From contig JAPEVC010000255.1 of assembly GCA_027946555.1 (NCBI GenBank), positions 1 to 49,284 of the forward strand: a stretch of DNA of 49,284 nt, read 5' to 3'. A model generated the notes under the pieces. The model was given only the letters and a program-made list of their open reading frames with translations. It searched no databases and was not told where the DNA came from. This document shows positions 11,016 through 22,437 of this stretch, in pieces; position 1 is the stretch's first letter; the number at the start of each line of letters is the position of its first letter. The position numbers and the translations under genes were made by a program. Source of the DNA: Gnomoniopsis sp. IMI 355080 (taxonomy: Eukaryota > Ascomycota > Sordariomycetes > Diaporthales > Gnomoniaceae).

Positions 11016-11586
11016 CTAGAGCCCCAGTGATCGCCTGACACTGTCCTGGACCTTCTTATCATACTCAGCCCTCCGATCGCGCCACTGCTTGGCGGCGTCA
11101 ACGTTCGCAGGACTCTCGTCGTTGGGTTCGGCGAGCAGATTCATGACAGAGAGGAGAATCTTTTCGACGGACTGGATGGGCGACCAACGCTCGGAGGCGT
11201 GCTCGTAATGGTTTGGATCGTCGCCCGCGGGGTGGAGGATGGAGATACAGACAAGGCCGCTCGGGTAAACTATGTACAGAACCGCGTTGTCAGAATGAAA
11301 GCAAGGATGCCATTACAGAAGAGGTTTAGAGTTCTGACATACCATTTGGATGCCACATTTCGCCCAGGAACTTCATGGTCGGCGGTGAGAGTGGGTAGTC
11401 GCTCGGGAATTTCAGCTCGGCCGGGAAGACGCCACCCTCAAAAGGCGTTCCTTCTGGGCCTTGGATCAAGGCTTGCCAGTTCAGCAGGTCTTCTTCGGAG
11501 ACGGGACCGGCAGTGATGCCATCAGGAGGGTTGTTGGTGAGCATCCGATACTCCTGGAGGAGACGGCGGTGGGCGGTTGTGGTCAT
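11016..11586 (-). CDS. UBC7: Ubiquitin-conjugating enzyme E2, UBC7/UBE2G2 class
   Basis: E2 of 165 residues, the same length as human UBE2G2. Exons on the minus strand are 11586-11343 and 11269-11016, with a 73-base intron (GTATGT...ATAG) cutting the Val codon in HPN-VYPSGLVC. The catalytic cysteine is Cys89 in GLVCISILH. The acidic insertion after it (HPAGDDPNHYE) and ERWSPIQSVEKILLSV identify the UBC7/UBE2G class, which works with HRD1/DOA10-type ligases in degradation of endoplasmic-reticulum proteins. The second exon has no start codon of its own, so it is easily missed. It shares a 397-base divergent promoter with the mitochondrial gene at 11984. Confidence 0.96.
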
Positions 11587-11983
11587 TGTGTTTGCAGGGT
11601 CGACAAGTAAGGGAAGCTGGAGGCGACGAGGGCTCAAAAGGTCTGATATATATCTTGAGAGCGAGGGAGGGCTACCGCCGTAGTTGTCGTAGCTGAACGT
11701 GGAAGTCTATAGGATTGTGGGTTGTGAAGGCTGTTCGATAAGCTCTGGAATAGAAAAGTGTAGGATAGAAGTGGTTGTCCTTTCGTCAATGAACACTTGA
11801 AGCCCCCCACCCACAAGGAACGGCCGGAGACAGACCGGGGTACCAAGGGCGCTAACAGGGAACAGGGGCTCAGGGCATGCTTGACGACTTCCGGTCAGAA
11901 CCACATAGTACCAGGAAAAGCTGCCAGAAGCTGTCCAAGCTATTTCCGATTACTTACCTCCTCCACACTCCCCACGGCAAACA
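11587..11983. promoter_or_regulatory. Divergent promoter, UBC7 / mitochondrial protein
   Basis: 397 bases between two opposing start codons, so it must carry both promoters and 5' leaders. I see no clear TATA box and no named site. A pyrimidine-rich run precedes the plus-strand ATG. Confidence 0.5.
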
Positions 11984-13933
11984 ATGCCACCACGACTGAG
12001 CCTGCGGCCCTTCACCGGCCGCAGTACCTCCTTGCGAAGAGTGACCGACACCAACTCGACGCCTAGTGTGTGCTTGTTCTGTTCCCTTGCTGCACCACGC
12101 AGCATCCCCCGACGACCGAGGCGCAAATCTCTCCTCACACGACGAAGCCAGTCGACCGCGACCGCGACCTCGACACGGGCCTCGGATGCGCGCAGAGAAC
12201 TCCAGGAGGCGCTCAAGGAGCTGCAAACTAGTGCCTCCAACTATGTGAACCTGTCACGAGTGCAGCTGGCCCTCAATGCCCTACGACAAGAGGCTGGCGA
12301 CGAAACGGTGCGGGTGGCTATTCTCGGGCTCGCCAACGGTGTAGGTTCAGGACGCACAGCGAAGGAAGTACTGCGATTACTCCTAGCGGATCCGTTGTCA
12401 CCAGAGCAAGAGTGGGAGAAGGAGCTGGCTGCGCACGATGCGAGCGCACCTTTGATCGTACGGGTTGGAGCGACTGCACATGGTGAGGGACAGGCCGTGG
12501 AGCAGGGCAATATGACGTACACGAAGGGCGACTTGCTGAAGGAGATATACGTGTCATCTCCAGGGCTAAACGGGCACAAGCTCGAAGTGCTCCTCATGGA
12601 AAGCAACCCGCTTGCCGATGCGTCGGATGGAGCCTACCAAGGCTTTGAAGAGGCCGCGCTGGTGCCGACCGTGGAAATACCCATGTCAAACACGGGGCGA
12701 TTTACGCCCATCACAACGCCAGTTCATAAAGCGCTATTGGTCACAGAGGGATTCAACGGAGTTGCATCGCTCATGAGCCTGCCCCTGTTGGCCCACGAAA
12801 AGACGATAGCTGCTACAGTGAACCTGCCCGACTACCACCCAGAGGACGGCGCCGCTTTGCCATTCCTCCCCATCGACGCGGCCATGGCTCGCCAGGGGCT
12901 GGAGGCTTTGCGCGAAAGCCCCGAAAAGGCTTTTGACTATCAGCATTTGTGGTACAAGAGCAACCTTCCCGCTATTGTCGAGTGGCTGAAAACTGGTGCT
13001 ACAACGACCGACAATGGCGCGACCAAAGATGCTGTCCGGAACCTGGTCGCCTCTGTCTTGCGGAATACACTTATTTCCATACAAGAAGAGGAGTCCCGCA
13101 GGCTGTCCTCCGCACTTTCTGCTCAAATGACCCCAGCTGCGATTGCGTCACTGAACAAGGCGCTGGCAGACTGGTCCGAGAAAGCACACGCAGAGTTGCA
13201 GGGAGAGATGGATAGGGCGTTCGACAGTCAGCGGTGGAGTAAGCTAAACTGGTGGAAGCTCTTCTGGCGTGTTGACGACGTTGGCGTGCTCTCATCTGAA
13301 ATGCTCTCCACGCGTTTCTTACCCAGGGCAGAGCGAAATGTCATCTACTTGGCAGGTCAAGTCGAGGGATCCGGCCTGTTCGGTCCAGAGAACGGCAAGA
13401 CTGCCTACTCCTTGCCGGCCATACTGTCGAACCCAGTATCAAATTCGAAACCGAGCGAGTCCGCAACAGCACAGCCGGTGTCCACCAAGCCCACACCAGG
13501 TACCAAGTGGCCTACTCATATCACCTTCACTCGTAGCTACCTACAGTCCGAAACCGTCCCCGCTCTACAAGCCCTTGCTCAAAAGCTCGTCATGCAGGCC
13601 GCCAGCTTTTCGACCCTTACAAGTGGCCTTGGTGCGTTGATGTACCTCTCTTCCTTCGGAATCTCCGAGTCTGGGGCCGTTGCAGCGTTCGGCCTTGTGT
13701 GGAGTCTTCGACGGGTACAGAAGAAGTGGGAGACCGCTCGGGAGTATTGGCAGAGCGAAGTCCGCGAGGAAGGGCGCAAGGCTGTCCGGGCTGTGGAGCT
13801 CAGTGTCGCCGATGCGCTGGACAAGGCCGTTAGCAAGGGCAGTAAGAGTGGTGACGCCGCCTTATCGGGTGAGCTCAAAACAGCGAGGGAACTTGTCCAC
13901 AAGGCCGAGGAGGCGTTGGCCAAGATGAAGTAA
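11984..13933 (+). CDS. Large mitochondrial membrane-associated protein, Mmc1-like (tentative)
   Basis: Intronless 649-residue protein starting at a true ATG. The first 60 residues are rich in Arg, Ser and Thr with almost no acidic residues, as in a mitochondrial targeting presequence. A mixed alpha/beta body follows. A hydrophobic hairpin at about 537-575 (two apolar segments separated by GISESG) could enter a membrane, and the C-terminus is a charged helical region. From memory it resembles the fungus-specific Mmc1 family linked to mitochondrial membrane dynamics; I cannot confirm this without a search. No P-loop is evident. The 3' flank carries TGTAAATA 13 bases after the stop, which fits a nuclear gene for a mitochondrial protein. 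Convergent with SmD3. Confidence 0.75.
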   Translation: MPPRLSLRPFTGRSTSLRRVTDTNSTPSVCLFCSLAAPRSIPRRPRRKSLLTRRSQSTATATSTRASDARRELQEALKELQTSASNYVNLSRVQLALNALRQEAGDETVRVAILGLANGVGSGRTAKEVLRLLLADPLSPEQEWEKELAAHDASAPLIVRVGATAHGEGQAVEQGNMTYTKGDLLKEIYVSSPGLNGHKLEVLLMESNPLADASDGAYQGFEEAALVPTVEIPMSNTGRFTPITTPVHKALLVTEGFNGVASLMSLPLLAHEKTIAATVNLPDYHPEDGAALPFLPIDAAMARQGLEALRESPEKAFDYQHLWYKSNLPAIVEWLKTGATTTDNGATKDAVRNLVASVLRNTLISIQEEESRRLSSALSAQMTPAAIASLNKALADWSEKAHAELQGEMDRAFDSQRWSKLNWWKLFWRVDDVGVLSSEMLSTRFLPRAERNVIYLAGQVEGSGLFGPENGKTAYSLPAILSNPVSNSKPSESATAQPVSTKPTPGTKWPTHITFTRSYLQSETVPALQALAQKLVMQAASFSTLTSGLGALMYLSSFGISESGAVAAFGLVWSLRRVQKKWETAREYWQSEVREEGRKAVRAVELSVADALDKAVSKGSKSGDAALSGELKTARELVHKAEEALAKMK

Positions 13934-13946
13934 GGCTTATCAAAGA

Positions 13947-13954
13947 TGTAAATA
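13947..13954 (+). promoter_or_regulatory. Puf3-type 3' UTR element TGTAAATA
   Basis: TGTAAATA begins 13 bases after the stop of the mitochondrial-protein gene and matches the UGUANAUA site bound by Puf3-family proteins. In yeast these sites are enriched in mRNAs of nuclear-encoded mitochondrial proteins. The match is seen; binding is inferred. The same octamer also occurs elsewhere by chance, for example at 5182. Confidence 0.5.
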
Positions 13955-14369
13955 TTATGTATAATCAAGCCATCATATAAGAATATTATGGGATCCGATG
14001 TATCTTCGAGACAATGCGCGACTTTGAAAACTCGTGTCAGCCCTGACTGGTATTGTGAATTTGGCTATACGTACGAACGCATGCTTTTCTGGCTGCCTCG
14101 TATCTCCTGGCTTTGCTGAATAGCCGGTAGTTATATTCCCCATGTTTTGACCCCCTCAACGCCGTGCAAATGCCCTTGATCCGCTGGACAAATCTCCTGC
14201 ACCCAGTAAGGTTGGCATCGACGACTGATGTTATGCCGCAGGGTGCTGCGACCAACGGTGTAAATCTGCACCGCTTGGCATCCCACTTCTTAGCCGCCGC
14301 CGTATGTTCTCGACTTCCATCGTGATCTTTCCTCGTCTTATCATCCAAGCCTCAAGGCGGGCTTTCTTT

Positions 14370-14891
14370 TTAACCACGACCTCCGCGACCACCGCCGCCG
14401 CCTCGCCCACCTGCCAGGGCTCTACTGACCGTGGCGCGACCTCTTGCCAGACCAACACCGCGTCCACGAGCGTTTCGGGACTTGAACATGGGCGCGTTCC
14501 TGTATTGTGTAAGTTTCCTTGTCAGTTTCGTTCAATTTTGTCGGGAAACGTCTCGGAGATTCTGCATACCTCAACATGTCAGGCACGATGAAGAATCGTA
14601 CGTGGCTGCCGCGGATATAGACTTGTTCCAAGTGACTGACGCGCCCGTCGCGCGCTGTTACGGTTATGTCTTTGAGTTGGACGTTCATGTTGTCTTCGGC
14701 TATAAAGAGACAAAGGCTAGAGTCAGCACGTCCTGTTGCGCAACAACAGTAAAGGAAAAAGGCTGGAGGGGGGCTTTCGCACCTTCAATGAGCTTGCCGC
14801 GGTACGTCGTGCCGCTATCGAGCTCCAAGGTCACAATATGACCTTGAGCTTCGTTCAGGAGCTTGATCGGGATTCCAATTGTCGAAGTCAT
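14370..14891 (-). CDS. SMD3: Small nuclear ribonucleoprotein Sm D3
   Basis: Core spliceosomal Sm protein of 122 residues. Exons on the minus strand are 14891-14783, 14699-14570 and 14499-14370; introns of 83 and 70 bases join in phase. The Sm1 motif reads IVTLELDSGTTYRGKLIEAE, and the first intron falls inside GKLIE-AEDNMN. Sm2 reads YIRGSHVRFFIVPDML. The third exon encodes NAPMFKSRNARGRG and a Gly/Arg tail ending GGRGGRG, the usual substrate for symmetric arginine dimethylation by PRMT5. The exon-1 and exon-2 match to D3 (as opposed to D1) is clear. It ends 436 bases from the convergent mitochondrial gene. Confidence 0.97.
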
Positions 14892-16288
14892 AGTTGCTGT
14901 CGTTGGAGGGAACGATCGTGGAGGTGGACTGGTGATCAGAGGAGGTATTGGAGGTGGACTTGACGTTGTCGCGCGACGCAGAAAGCTTGCCAGGCGGCAG
15001 GCGCGACTTTGATGAATGCTGACTAAGACGGCAGGGGCATGGGCCGCATCTTGGACCTCGACGCCCATTCTCTTCATCGTGAGACGCTGGTCATTCGACA
15101 TGTCCAACAACTTGGTGTGGTCCTTCATTTATGGTGTCTTGATTTTGCCAACGAAGCGGACCTCGTACTTGGGCTGGGCGTTGAAGATTTTGGGAGCCTC
15201 ATGCGCGTGGATGGCTTCCTGGACTTGACCTCAGATTCCCCAGTCTTAACGACCCTCTAAATCTTCGATTGGATCTGCATGTCTTATGCTGAAAGTATCG
15301 CGTCTTTGATCTTGACTGTAGTGCTTTCTATAACTAACGTGTGAGTTGGCTAGCGGCACAGAACGGGTGGGTGTTAGACTTGCTCTCAGGCAAATCAGGA
15401 GCTTTGCCAAAATACTACAAGCCTCTAAAGTCTTTTCTGCTACAAGTGAGGTACAAAAATAGTCCAATTCGTGGAATTTTACGTTGCACTTGGCGCCGAA
15501 TGTAGGCTCGCAACCCCATCAACAACTAAGAAGACTCTTGGCAAGATATAAGTATAAAAGTCCACATATCCAGGTAGGCTAGGGAGGTGTCCTTTTCAGT
15601 GTTTGTCTTGAGGATATGTGTTGCAGCCACAACATCACAACTAAAATCATTGAAATACGGCCCTTGGACTATTAGTGGTCAATGATTCTTCACACTTTCT
15701 CTCTGAGAAGTCAGCTTTTCGGGCCTCAGAATGCCGTAATGTGCAGACAGTATGTAGATATCCAAACCTGGTAGACCTAAATGCCTACACATTCAGTCTA
15801 TACCCGCCAAGTAATGCCGGCATGTTCTTTTGTTGGCGGTTGCCAGGGCTGCCTTACCCCGGGCTTTCTGGGGTATATCTCTTACACAGGCTGCGGCGCT
15901 GCGGCGCGAACACCTCTGCTCACCTCCTGAAGAGGAATGTTTTGGTCCCTGAACAGGCTGACAGGCTGACAGTGCGTGTGACGGTTGTGCTGTTGGTTTG
16001 TCCAAAGTTGGATCTCCATCGATTCACTACCAACCATTCAGGATTTACGGTGTATATCTTGCTGACCGGCGCCCTCAAACCGAGAGTATCCAGAGCCTGC
16101 ATAACGTCTGCGAGCGCCTTCCACAATGACCACGAGTTAGACTTTTTGTCTCGCCTCTTCTCGCTCGGATTTAGCTGTCTGCTTGCTCGTCTGGATATCC
16201 ACGAGAAAGTAGTTCGTCTTCTCAGACATTCTAACCCTGCAGGTGATAAGGGCCTATCTCAGGACGGGTTAACATCGTCACGTACAAA
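14892..16288. other. Interval between SmD3 and PAQR genes; unexplained open frames
   Basis: The first 150-250 bases are the SmD3 promoter and leader, purine/pyrimidine-biased. At 15230-15132 (minus) a 33-codon open stretch looks like a protein C-terminus. At 15675-16334 (plus) and 16258-15920 (minus) long frames are open on both strands without an ATG at their start. I cannot assign any of these. The PAQR promoter should lie near the right end. Confidence 0.4.
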
Positions 16289-17719
16289 ATGGGCGACCAT
16301 GCAGGGCATGAGGCGGAGCCGGCCTCGGATATGACGGTCCAAACCTCGAAGCACGACGTGATGCGGCCGAGGAGGGCCTTCAAAGAACGGCACGAAATGG
16401 ACGCTGCGACTCCAGCGGAGGCCTTCAGGAGCGTCGGCAGAGAGGCGGCTCGGCTTTTGCGATGGCTTGATTTGCGTGAGTCAAGAGTATTCGCCTGCTG
16501 GTTGAGATCGATGCTGATGAATAGAATCATAGCGGAATGGCAACAGTAAATTCCACCTTGTCATGACTTGTCCGAAAATATCCTTACTGATGCATTTTGC
16601 TCTCATAGGGAAGGCAATCACTATATCCACACAGGCTACCGGTATGCTGAACTTTGAGATCTGGCTAGGTTGCATGTTCTAATCTGCTGCGCGAATGTAG
16701 GACTGCTTCAGGTTCAGTGAAAGAATGCATTCGCAGCTGGACTTTTCTGCACAATGAGACTGGTAAGATACCACCTTCTCCAACATTTGAAGAACAGGAG
16801 AAGAAAAAAGAGAGAAAGAGAAAAGAAAACCCCCGCTTGGCCACGGCTAATAATGTTCATCCCAGTAAACATATTCTCACACGTTATTGGGGCGCTGCTG
16901 TTTGTTGCACTTCCAATCTACGTCTTCAATACAGAGATACCACCTCGCTATAAGCTGGCAACGCCAGCGGACAAAGTCGTCTGTTCCATATATTTTCTCG
17001 GCGTTGCTGTCTGCTTCGTTTTTTCTGCTGGGTCAGTCAAACTACATTCTGTATTTGTGTTTTCGACAGCTGCATGTGTGATGGGTCCGAGCTAAAACCC
17101 ACATAGCTTCCATACCTTCATGAGCCACAGCTCCAAGGCGTTTTCACTCGGCATGAAACTCGATTTCCAGGGCATTATACTTCTTATGTGGGGAGCCAAC
17201 ATTCCTCTTATATACTACGGGTTTATATGTGATTCTTTTCTGCAAATCGCCTACTGGTGTCTCATCAGCTTCCTAGCTATGTGCTGTTCCATCTTTACCT
17301 TCCAGCCCAAGTTCAACGAACCACATCTGCGACCCTTACGCGCGGCGACTTTTGGTATGCTGGCACTTTCAACCTTTATTCCTGTCATTCACGGCATTGC
17401 AAGGTATGGCTACGAGACACAAAACCAACGCCTCGCATTGCAATGGGTATTGGCCACCCTTGTGCTGAATACAGCTGGAGCGGCCGCATATGCTTTCAAG
17501 GTGAGACATACTTCATATAATTCAACCTCACAAGAATTTCACTGACTCCGTTTGGTGTGTGAACTCCAGTTTCCAGAGAAGTGGTACCCTCGGCGATTTG
17601 ATATCTTCGGAGCAAGTCACCAGATAATGCATATTATGGTGGTTTTCGCGGGCATAGCATTTTCATTGAGTGTATTAGGCCAGTTTGACTTTTTGCATAA
17701 TGAAAAAGGGCATTGCTAG
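16289..17719 (+). CDS. Adiponectin-receptor/haemolysin-III (PAQR) seven-TM protein, seven exons
   Basis: Membrane protein of 334 residues, related to AdipoR and yeast Izh proteins. Exons are 16289-16475, 16533-16545, 16609-16641, 16701-16762, 16866-17031, 17107-17500 and 17570-17719, with introns of 57-103 bases, all in phase. Exon 2 is only 13 bases. The joined early exons give LDLPEWQQEGNHYIHTGYR, then FLHNETVNIFSHVIGALLF, a family signature. Seven hydrophobic segments follow. The zinc-site residues of the family are present: a His in FHTFMSHS (155-162) and His302 and His306 in GASHQIMH, plus Asp in KLDFQGI, consistent with a ceramidase-like fold. Izh proteins act in lipid and zinc homeostasis. 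The 62-residue N-terminus is polar. It converges with the carboxylesterase, 237 bases away. Confidence 0.9.
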
Positions 17720-17956
17720 TCGCTGGATTACTAGAAATCTTTGACTAATATAACTGAAAGTTGCTGGGTTGCTTCAAACAGGTTTCCGGTGTCCAAAATT
17801 TTACACATCATGTTTGGGTACCTAATGCCTGCAGATGTTCGTGCTACCAAGTAGCCCAAATCAAATCTTATTTACTACTGCACCTATGAGCCAGCTTGAC
17901 TATATGAACCTTTCGACTGTCCGCCGGCATACCGTGAGCCATTGTTCACAGGAGTA

Positions 17957-19885
17957 TTACCTCATGTGCACTGTTCCATTCAGTACGGCCAACGTAGGAT
18001 CATCCCTCGTCCCATTTGCAAATGGAGGTAGGACATCCCCTTCACCAAGCCCAAAAGCAACTGCCTTTGCAAGCGGAGTCATTACACCTACACAGCGCTG
18101 TCTCTGGTTATACCCTGCAACAGCCACCTCACCTATACCGTGACCCATCGTCTCGAGCGTGGCGTTCGAGTTGTCAAATACCATTCTATTTGGGGTGTCG
18201 ATGCTCCAGCTTCCCCACACTGGCGTGCCCGCCAACCGGTAAGTATTCGGATCCAATGTTCTCACAAAGCTGATCCAGTACGCCTGCATAATCTGGCCCC
18301 CGGAGACGCAGCTCAGTGGGTCGGAAGCTTCCAGTTCAAAACAGCCGGGGTCACCTCCGTCTGTCATATTGAAGCCCCAGATCGCGTATAGCTCGTTCGT
18401 GTGCGGTGTGAAGAGGCCTTGGTCTGCCAACCCACCCACTGTCTTGTCCAGGACGTTGTAACGGTAGTGCCAGTTAGCTGTGTTACCCTCTGCTGCGTTC
18501 ATATCGGAGAAGAAGGCCGCAGTGCAGGTTAGCTTCAGCTCCGTCTTGATAGCTACGTCACGCTGCCATTGCGAACCGGTGCCGGACCAGACGGAGTCGT
18601 TTGCTGGACGGGATACGTCCCGGCCAAAGAAAGACAGGTTGGAGAGGCTGACAGGGAATAGAGACATGACGGTGTCGAGGGTGCTGTTAGTGATAGACGG
18701 AACCGCGGACTTCAGACCTGAGCTAATGTCCTCATCTGTATCAGCTGCCGTATTGGCGATGTATGTTGCAGCCGCCTCGTTGCTTGTTGCTATTATTTGC
18801 CAATATTGTGATTAGTCCATCTGACCGTCCTGCTTCATATATTGAGGTAATTCGACTTACCGCCGTAAATTACCGGTATCTTTTGGAAACGGCCCTGTTC
18901 ATACATCTGAGGATGTGGCGCCACAACAATTTCGCCATCGACTTGTGGGCCCCATCCATCAGATGTCAGAAGACTTTGGAACTGTGCGATGGGGATATCC
19001 CTCATACACTGGATGGCATCCGTGGCATTCAAGCAACCAGTGGCATTGACCTCATTTTGGAAGGCTTCGTCGCGGTCGATTGGTTGTCCGGTACTATACA
19101 TCCCGGTGCTTTCGACTGCTGCGCCGACGAACAAACCAGGCCAGCCCGTGCCATTATTAGAGGCAAGCAAGTTGTCAATAGCCTCGGCTCCGCTAGAATC
19201 ACCAGACAGGACAATGTGATTCGAATCGCCTCCAAATGCCTCAATATGCTGCTGAATGAACTGCGCGGCTGCCACCATATCTCGGAGTCCATTGTTGGGA
19301 GCAGCACCACTGAGGCCATCGGCCACTTTAGACCCACCAATAAAGCCCAAGATACCCACACGGTAATTCGTCCTCACGACGATCATATTTCCTCCGGATG
19401 CCTCGACGAGACCGGAGCCGTTAAAGTTGCCGTTCGAGTTTGAGGTAAATCCGCCACCCTGTATGAAAAACATGACGGGCAGCTTGGACTCTCTCGTGGC
19501 ATTGGCTGGGGCAAAGATGCCTACGTTTAGACAGTCCTCAGCCATGTATTGTCTCTCGCTGTCGTACTGGAGTCCTTCTTGTTCTCCAGCCGCAAGGCAT
19601 AGCGGGCCATTCTTGGAGGCATCTTGGATTTCGGTCTGATTGAGTACCGGTTGCGCTGCTCTGAAACGATTCGAGCCGTTACACGGTGCAGCGAAGCGGA
19701 CATTGAGCCACTGGTTCACGCCATTTTGTAGGCTAACGCCTTGGTATTTTGCGTGTCCAAGGTCAACTGAGTACGTGTTAGTGGACATGACCAACACTCC
19801 CATGGACAATCCACTTACCCAATGTTTCCACCGCTTGCACGGCGGTGGAGAGCGAAATCACTGTAAACAGGGCAAATAGATGCAT
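17957..19885 (-). CDS. Secreted type-B carboxylesterase / cholinesterase-like
   Basis: Esterase/lipase of 601 residues. Exons on the minus strand are 19885-19819, 19766-18861 and 18789-17957; introns of 52 and 71 bases join in phase. Exon 1 encodes a signal peptide (MHLFALFTVISLSTAVQA). The catalytic serine is Ser213 in GDSSGAEA, a Gly-Asp-Ser-Ser-Gly variant of the usual GESAG elbow; the oxyanion-hole GGGF is at about 126. A His in TPHTNELYAIWG fits the catalytic His. EDCLNVGIFAP is the type-B signature 2 region with its disulfide Cys. Many N-glycosylation sequons agree with secretion. It should hydrolyse carboxylic esters outside the cell; the natural substrate is unknown. Confidence 0.93.
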
Positions 19886-22437
19886 CTTGTCCGCTTTCCA
19901 CGTGTACTAGTATCCGCGGTATCGCAGTAAATAAATCAATTGTAAGATTGCCTCTAAGGCGCTGAGCGATAGGACGGACAGGAATCTATCCTCGAAACGA
20001 AAGTAAGTGATCTCGGAAAGGCGGAGATGCCCAAAGTTGTTAGAACATAACGGGATGCCGGCATTAGAAGACCCGAGGTTGGTATGACGGAAAGCAGTAT
20101 ACAAGAGCCCTTTTAAACATGCTTCTGTAGTATCGTGGAGTATCGCGGTACGCCCCTTTATATTACTATAAACTTTGTTTGCTCGGCTTGGTCCGCCGCA
20201 TAGTGGACCTGTTTCTACTTGACTCCTCAGGGGTAGCCCAGGACTGACGGAGAGGCTGGAGCACTTGGCGTTCACCTAAATCAAATGTTGCTGTTTCTGT
20301 GTTTGTCATTGATTCAAGTTTTGTACATTGTCTTTGCCAGCGGTACCAAAACTTGCGAAACTGAGCATCTAGGCACCTGATGGGTGCGGAGGCGAATGCT
20401 CGCTTCAAGCCGTCGTCTATAATAATAAGCGAAGCTTCAACTAGTCCATGGATGCGTTCAGCCTTTAAATATCAGCCTTTGACATTGCAGTCAAGGCTAA
20501 TCCTTGACTCGCCCACGGTATGCTGCCGAGCCGCAGGTGCATCGAGTAAATAGCACGGATCGCTCGGATTTCTTGGCACAAATGCTAGCAGACAGCAATA
20601 ATCTGCATGACCTGGAGCGGTCATCTATTGAAGTAGTAGTGGCCGACAGTACCTAGGTACCAGCAGTGGACCTCTTGTGCATACCGTGGTACTGTGTACG
20701 GCACGACATTTACATATCTTTATTTTTTGTTATTTTTCCAGGCAATAAGCCTTTAACTCAAATGGTTGGTCCAACACCCCAAGGGTAATAGTCTTGGATG
20801 GTGTAGAAAGAAATACTTTGTTCAACTCTATGAGTGCCTCTGGTTGACCTCGGCCATAAGGGCCGGAACTTTGTTAATCTTTTTTTTTTTTTTTTTTGCA
20901 TATGCGTAGGCAGGGTACTTCTAAGTATGTGCAGTCGCAATTATGGTCATATACAGGCCAAACCGTCAAACCCATACAGCTTATTATGTGCACGCCGCTG
21001 ACGTTCGCATTCGACTCTGCGCTCGATCTTCTGAGACAGCACATGCTGAGTCCGAACTTGTTCTGGGCTGCATCCGCTTGCTGGACTCATTCATGATCTG
21101 ATGCAGGCAATATGAAATAAGCATTTGCCCAGACTGGAACGGCGGGTTTGATCATGGCAGAACTGGCTGATGCTCTGAGTACATGTCCGCATTTCTCAGT
21201 GTCAATTCAGCAAATTGGAGGCTCGAGGCCTCATGTTTTGCTCGCACATCTATCTATAAGGTGAGTCGTCAAACATACCCAGATCTCAGGGGTTGTATTT
21301 GGATAGTTTTCCAACAGGTACACATGCTTCTGTCTGGGACTTGTAGCTTGTCTTGAAAACTACTAGCTTGCATTTCTGAAATGGCCTACCTAAATAATCG
21401 GTATAAAATGTAAAGAGCCTGTATGTAGATTAATATTTGGACCTCGTTCTGGAGCATGGTCCCATTAACAAGCATGGAGCTTGAGGCATCATGGTAGGCA
21501 AGACTGTATAGTGGAGTGGACACACCAAGGCTCATCATGATAGCCAGTCTCAGCTTGGATGAGTAAAGTCGGTAGAGGTGCGGCAAGGATACAAAACCAG
21601 GATGGCGAAGTTGCTGACCAGGTAGATTCAGCACGGCGTTGGCCATACAAAGCCCACTTCATCTAGGGTTCCTGTTCACCTTGGGATCAGGTCGCAGAAA
21701 CAGGCTGGCATACCATGAAATTGTATGAGGATCGTCGGCAACATTCATGAAGCAGTAAAGAAGGTGACGATGCCTGAAGCAAGGACAATTTCTTTTTGAC
21801 AAATGACGACGCGGAAGACTAGATAGACATGGCAATCGTTGAGGGAGTCTTGAACGATTATATGCCAGAGGGTAGTTTCGAAAGCCTCTATCGACAAATT
21901 TGTGAGGAATCCTATTTGTTGTTCCTCATGACAACGAACTTATGTGCATGACAGACCTGAGGACGATGAAGAGAATCAGCCCTCTTCCAGATCAGATGCA
22001 GGGCTGAACCGAAACGAATCGCTCAAAAGGAGGCGAGGGACGCGTATAGACCACACAGCTTCATAATTCATATTTTCGCTAAAAAAAAGCACATGATCCT
22101 TCCGTTCTTGTGATACCGTCTTGATAAGCAACGCCATGTCGATGCACGATTGCAGCCCAGCCTGATGTGTTGGTTGAGCACGTCTCCTAAACCGCCGTCG
22201 CTGAAATTCTAGAGGGGAAAAAAAACCAAGCCGTTCCTCTAACAGACCAAAGACCTGGTGCTCTTCAAATTGTCGCTTGTTCGTAACTTTAGATGAGCAC
22301 GTGTATCCGTGAAGCCTGCAACTCTAGTCTTGCAAAGTCGGCCCGTCGAGCCTCGCTTCCACAGATTTGCCAAATACCCGGAATGAAGTCCTACTTCTCC
22401 GCCACTGACCCAGCGTAAGGACCTTTCCGATCTACAT
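19886..22437. other. Gene-poor interval of 2.55 kb
   Basis: No gene that I can support. Visible are an ACCTAGGTAC motif at 20651, a T-run of about 18 bases near 20880-20897, and an 86-codon ATG frame on the minus strand (21646-21386) with a hydrophobic middle that may be chance. The left end is the carboxylesterase promoter; the right end is the 3' flank of the small membrane-protein gene. Confidence 0.45.

Noticed and set aside
22285..22437. Extra exon for the small membrane protein
   Set aside because: No acceptor that keeps the frame beyond a few codons without a stop, apart from the very short intron discussed in the findings.
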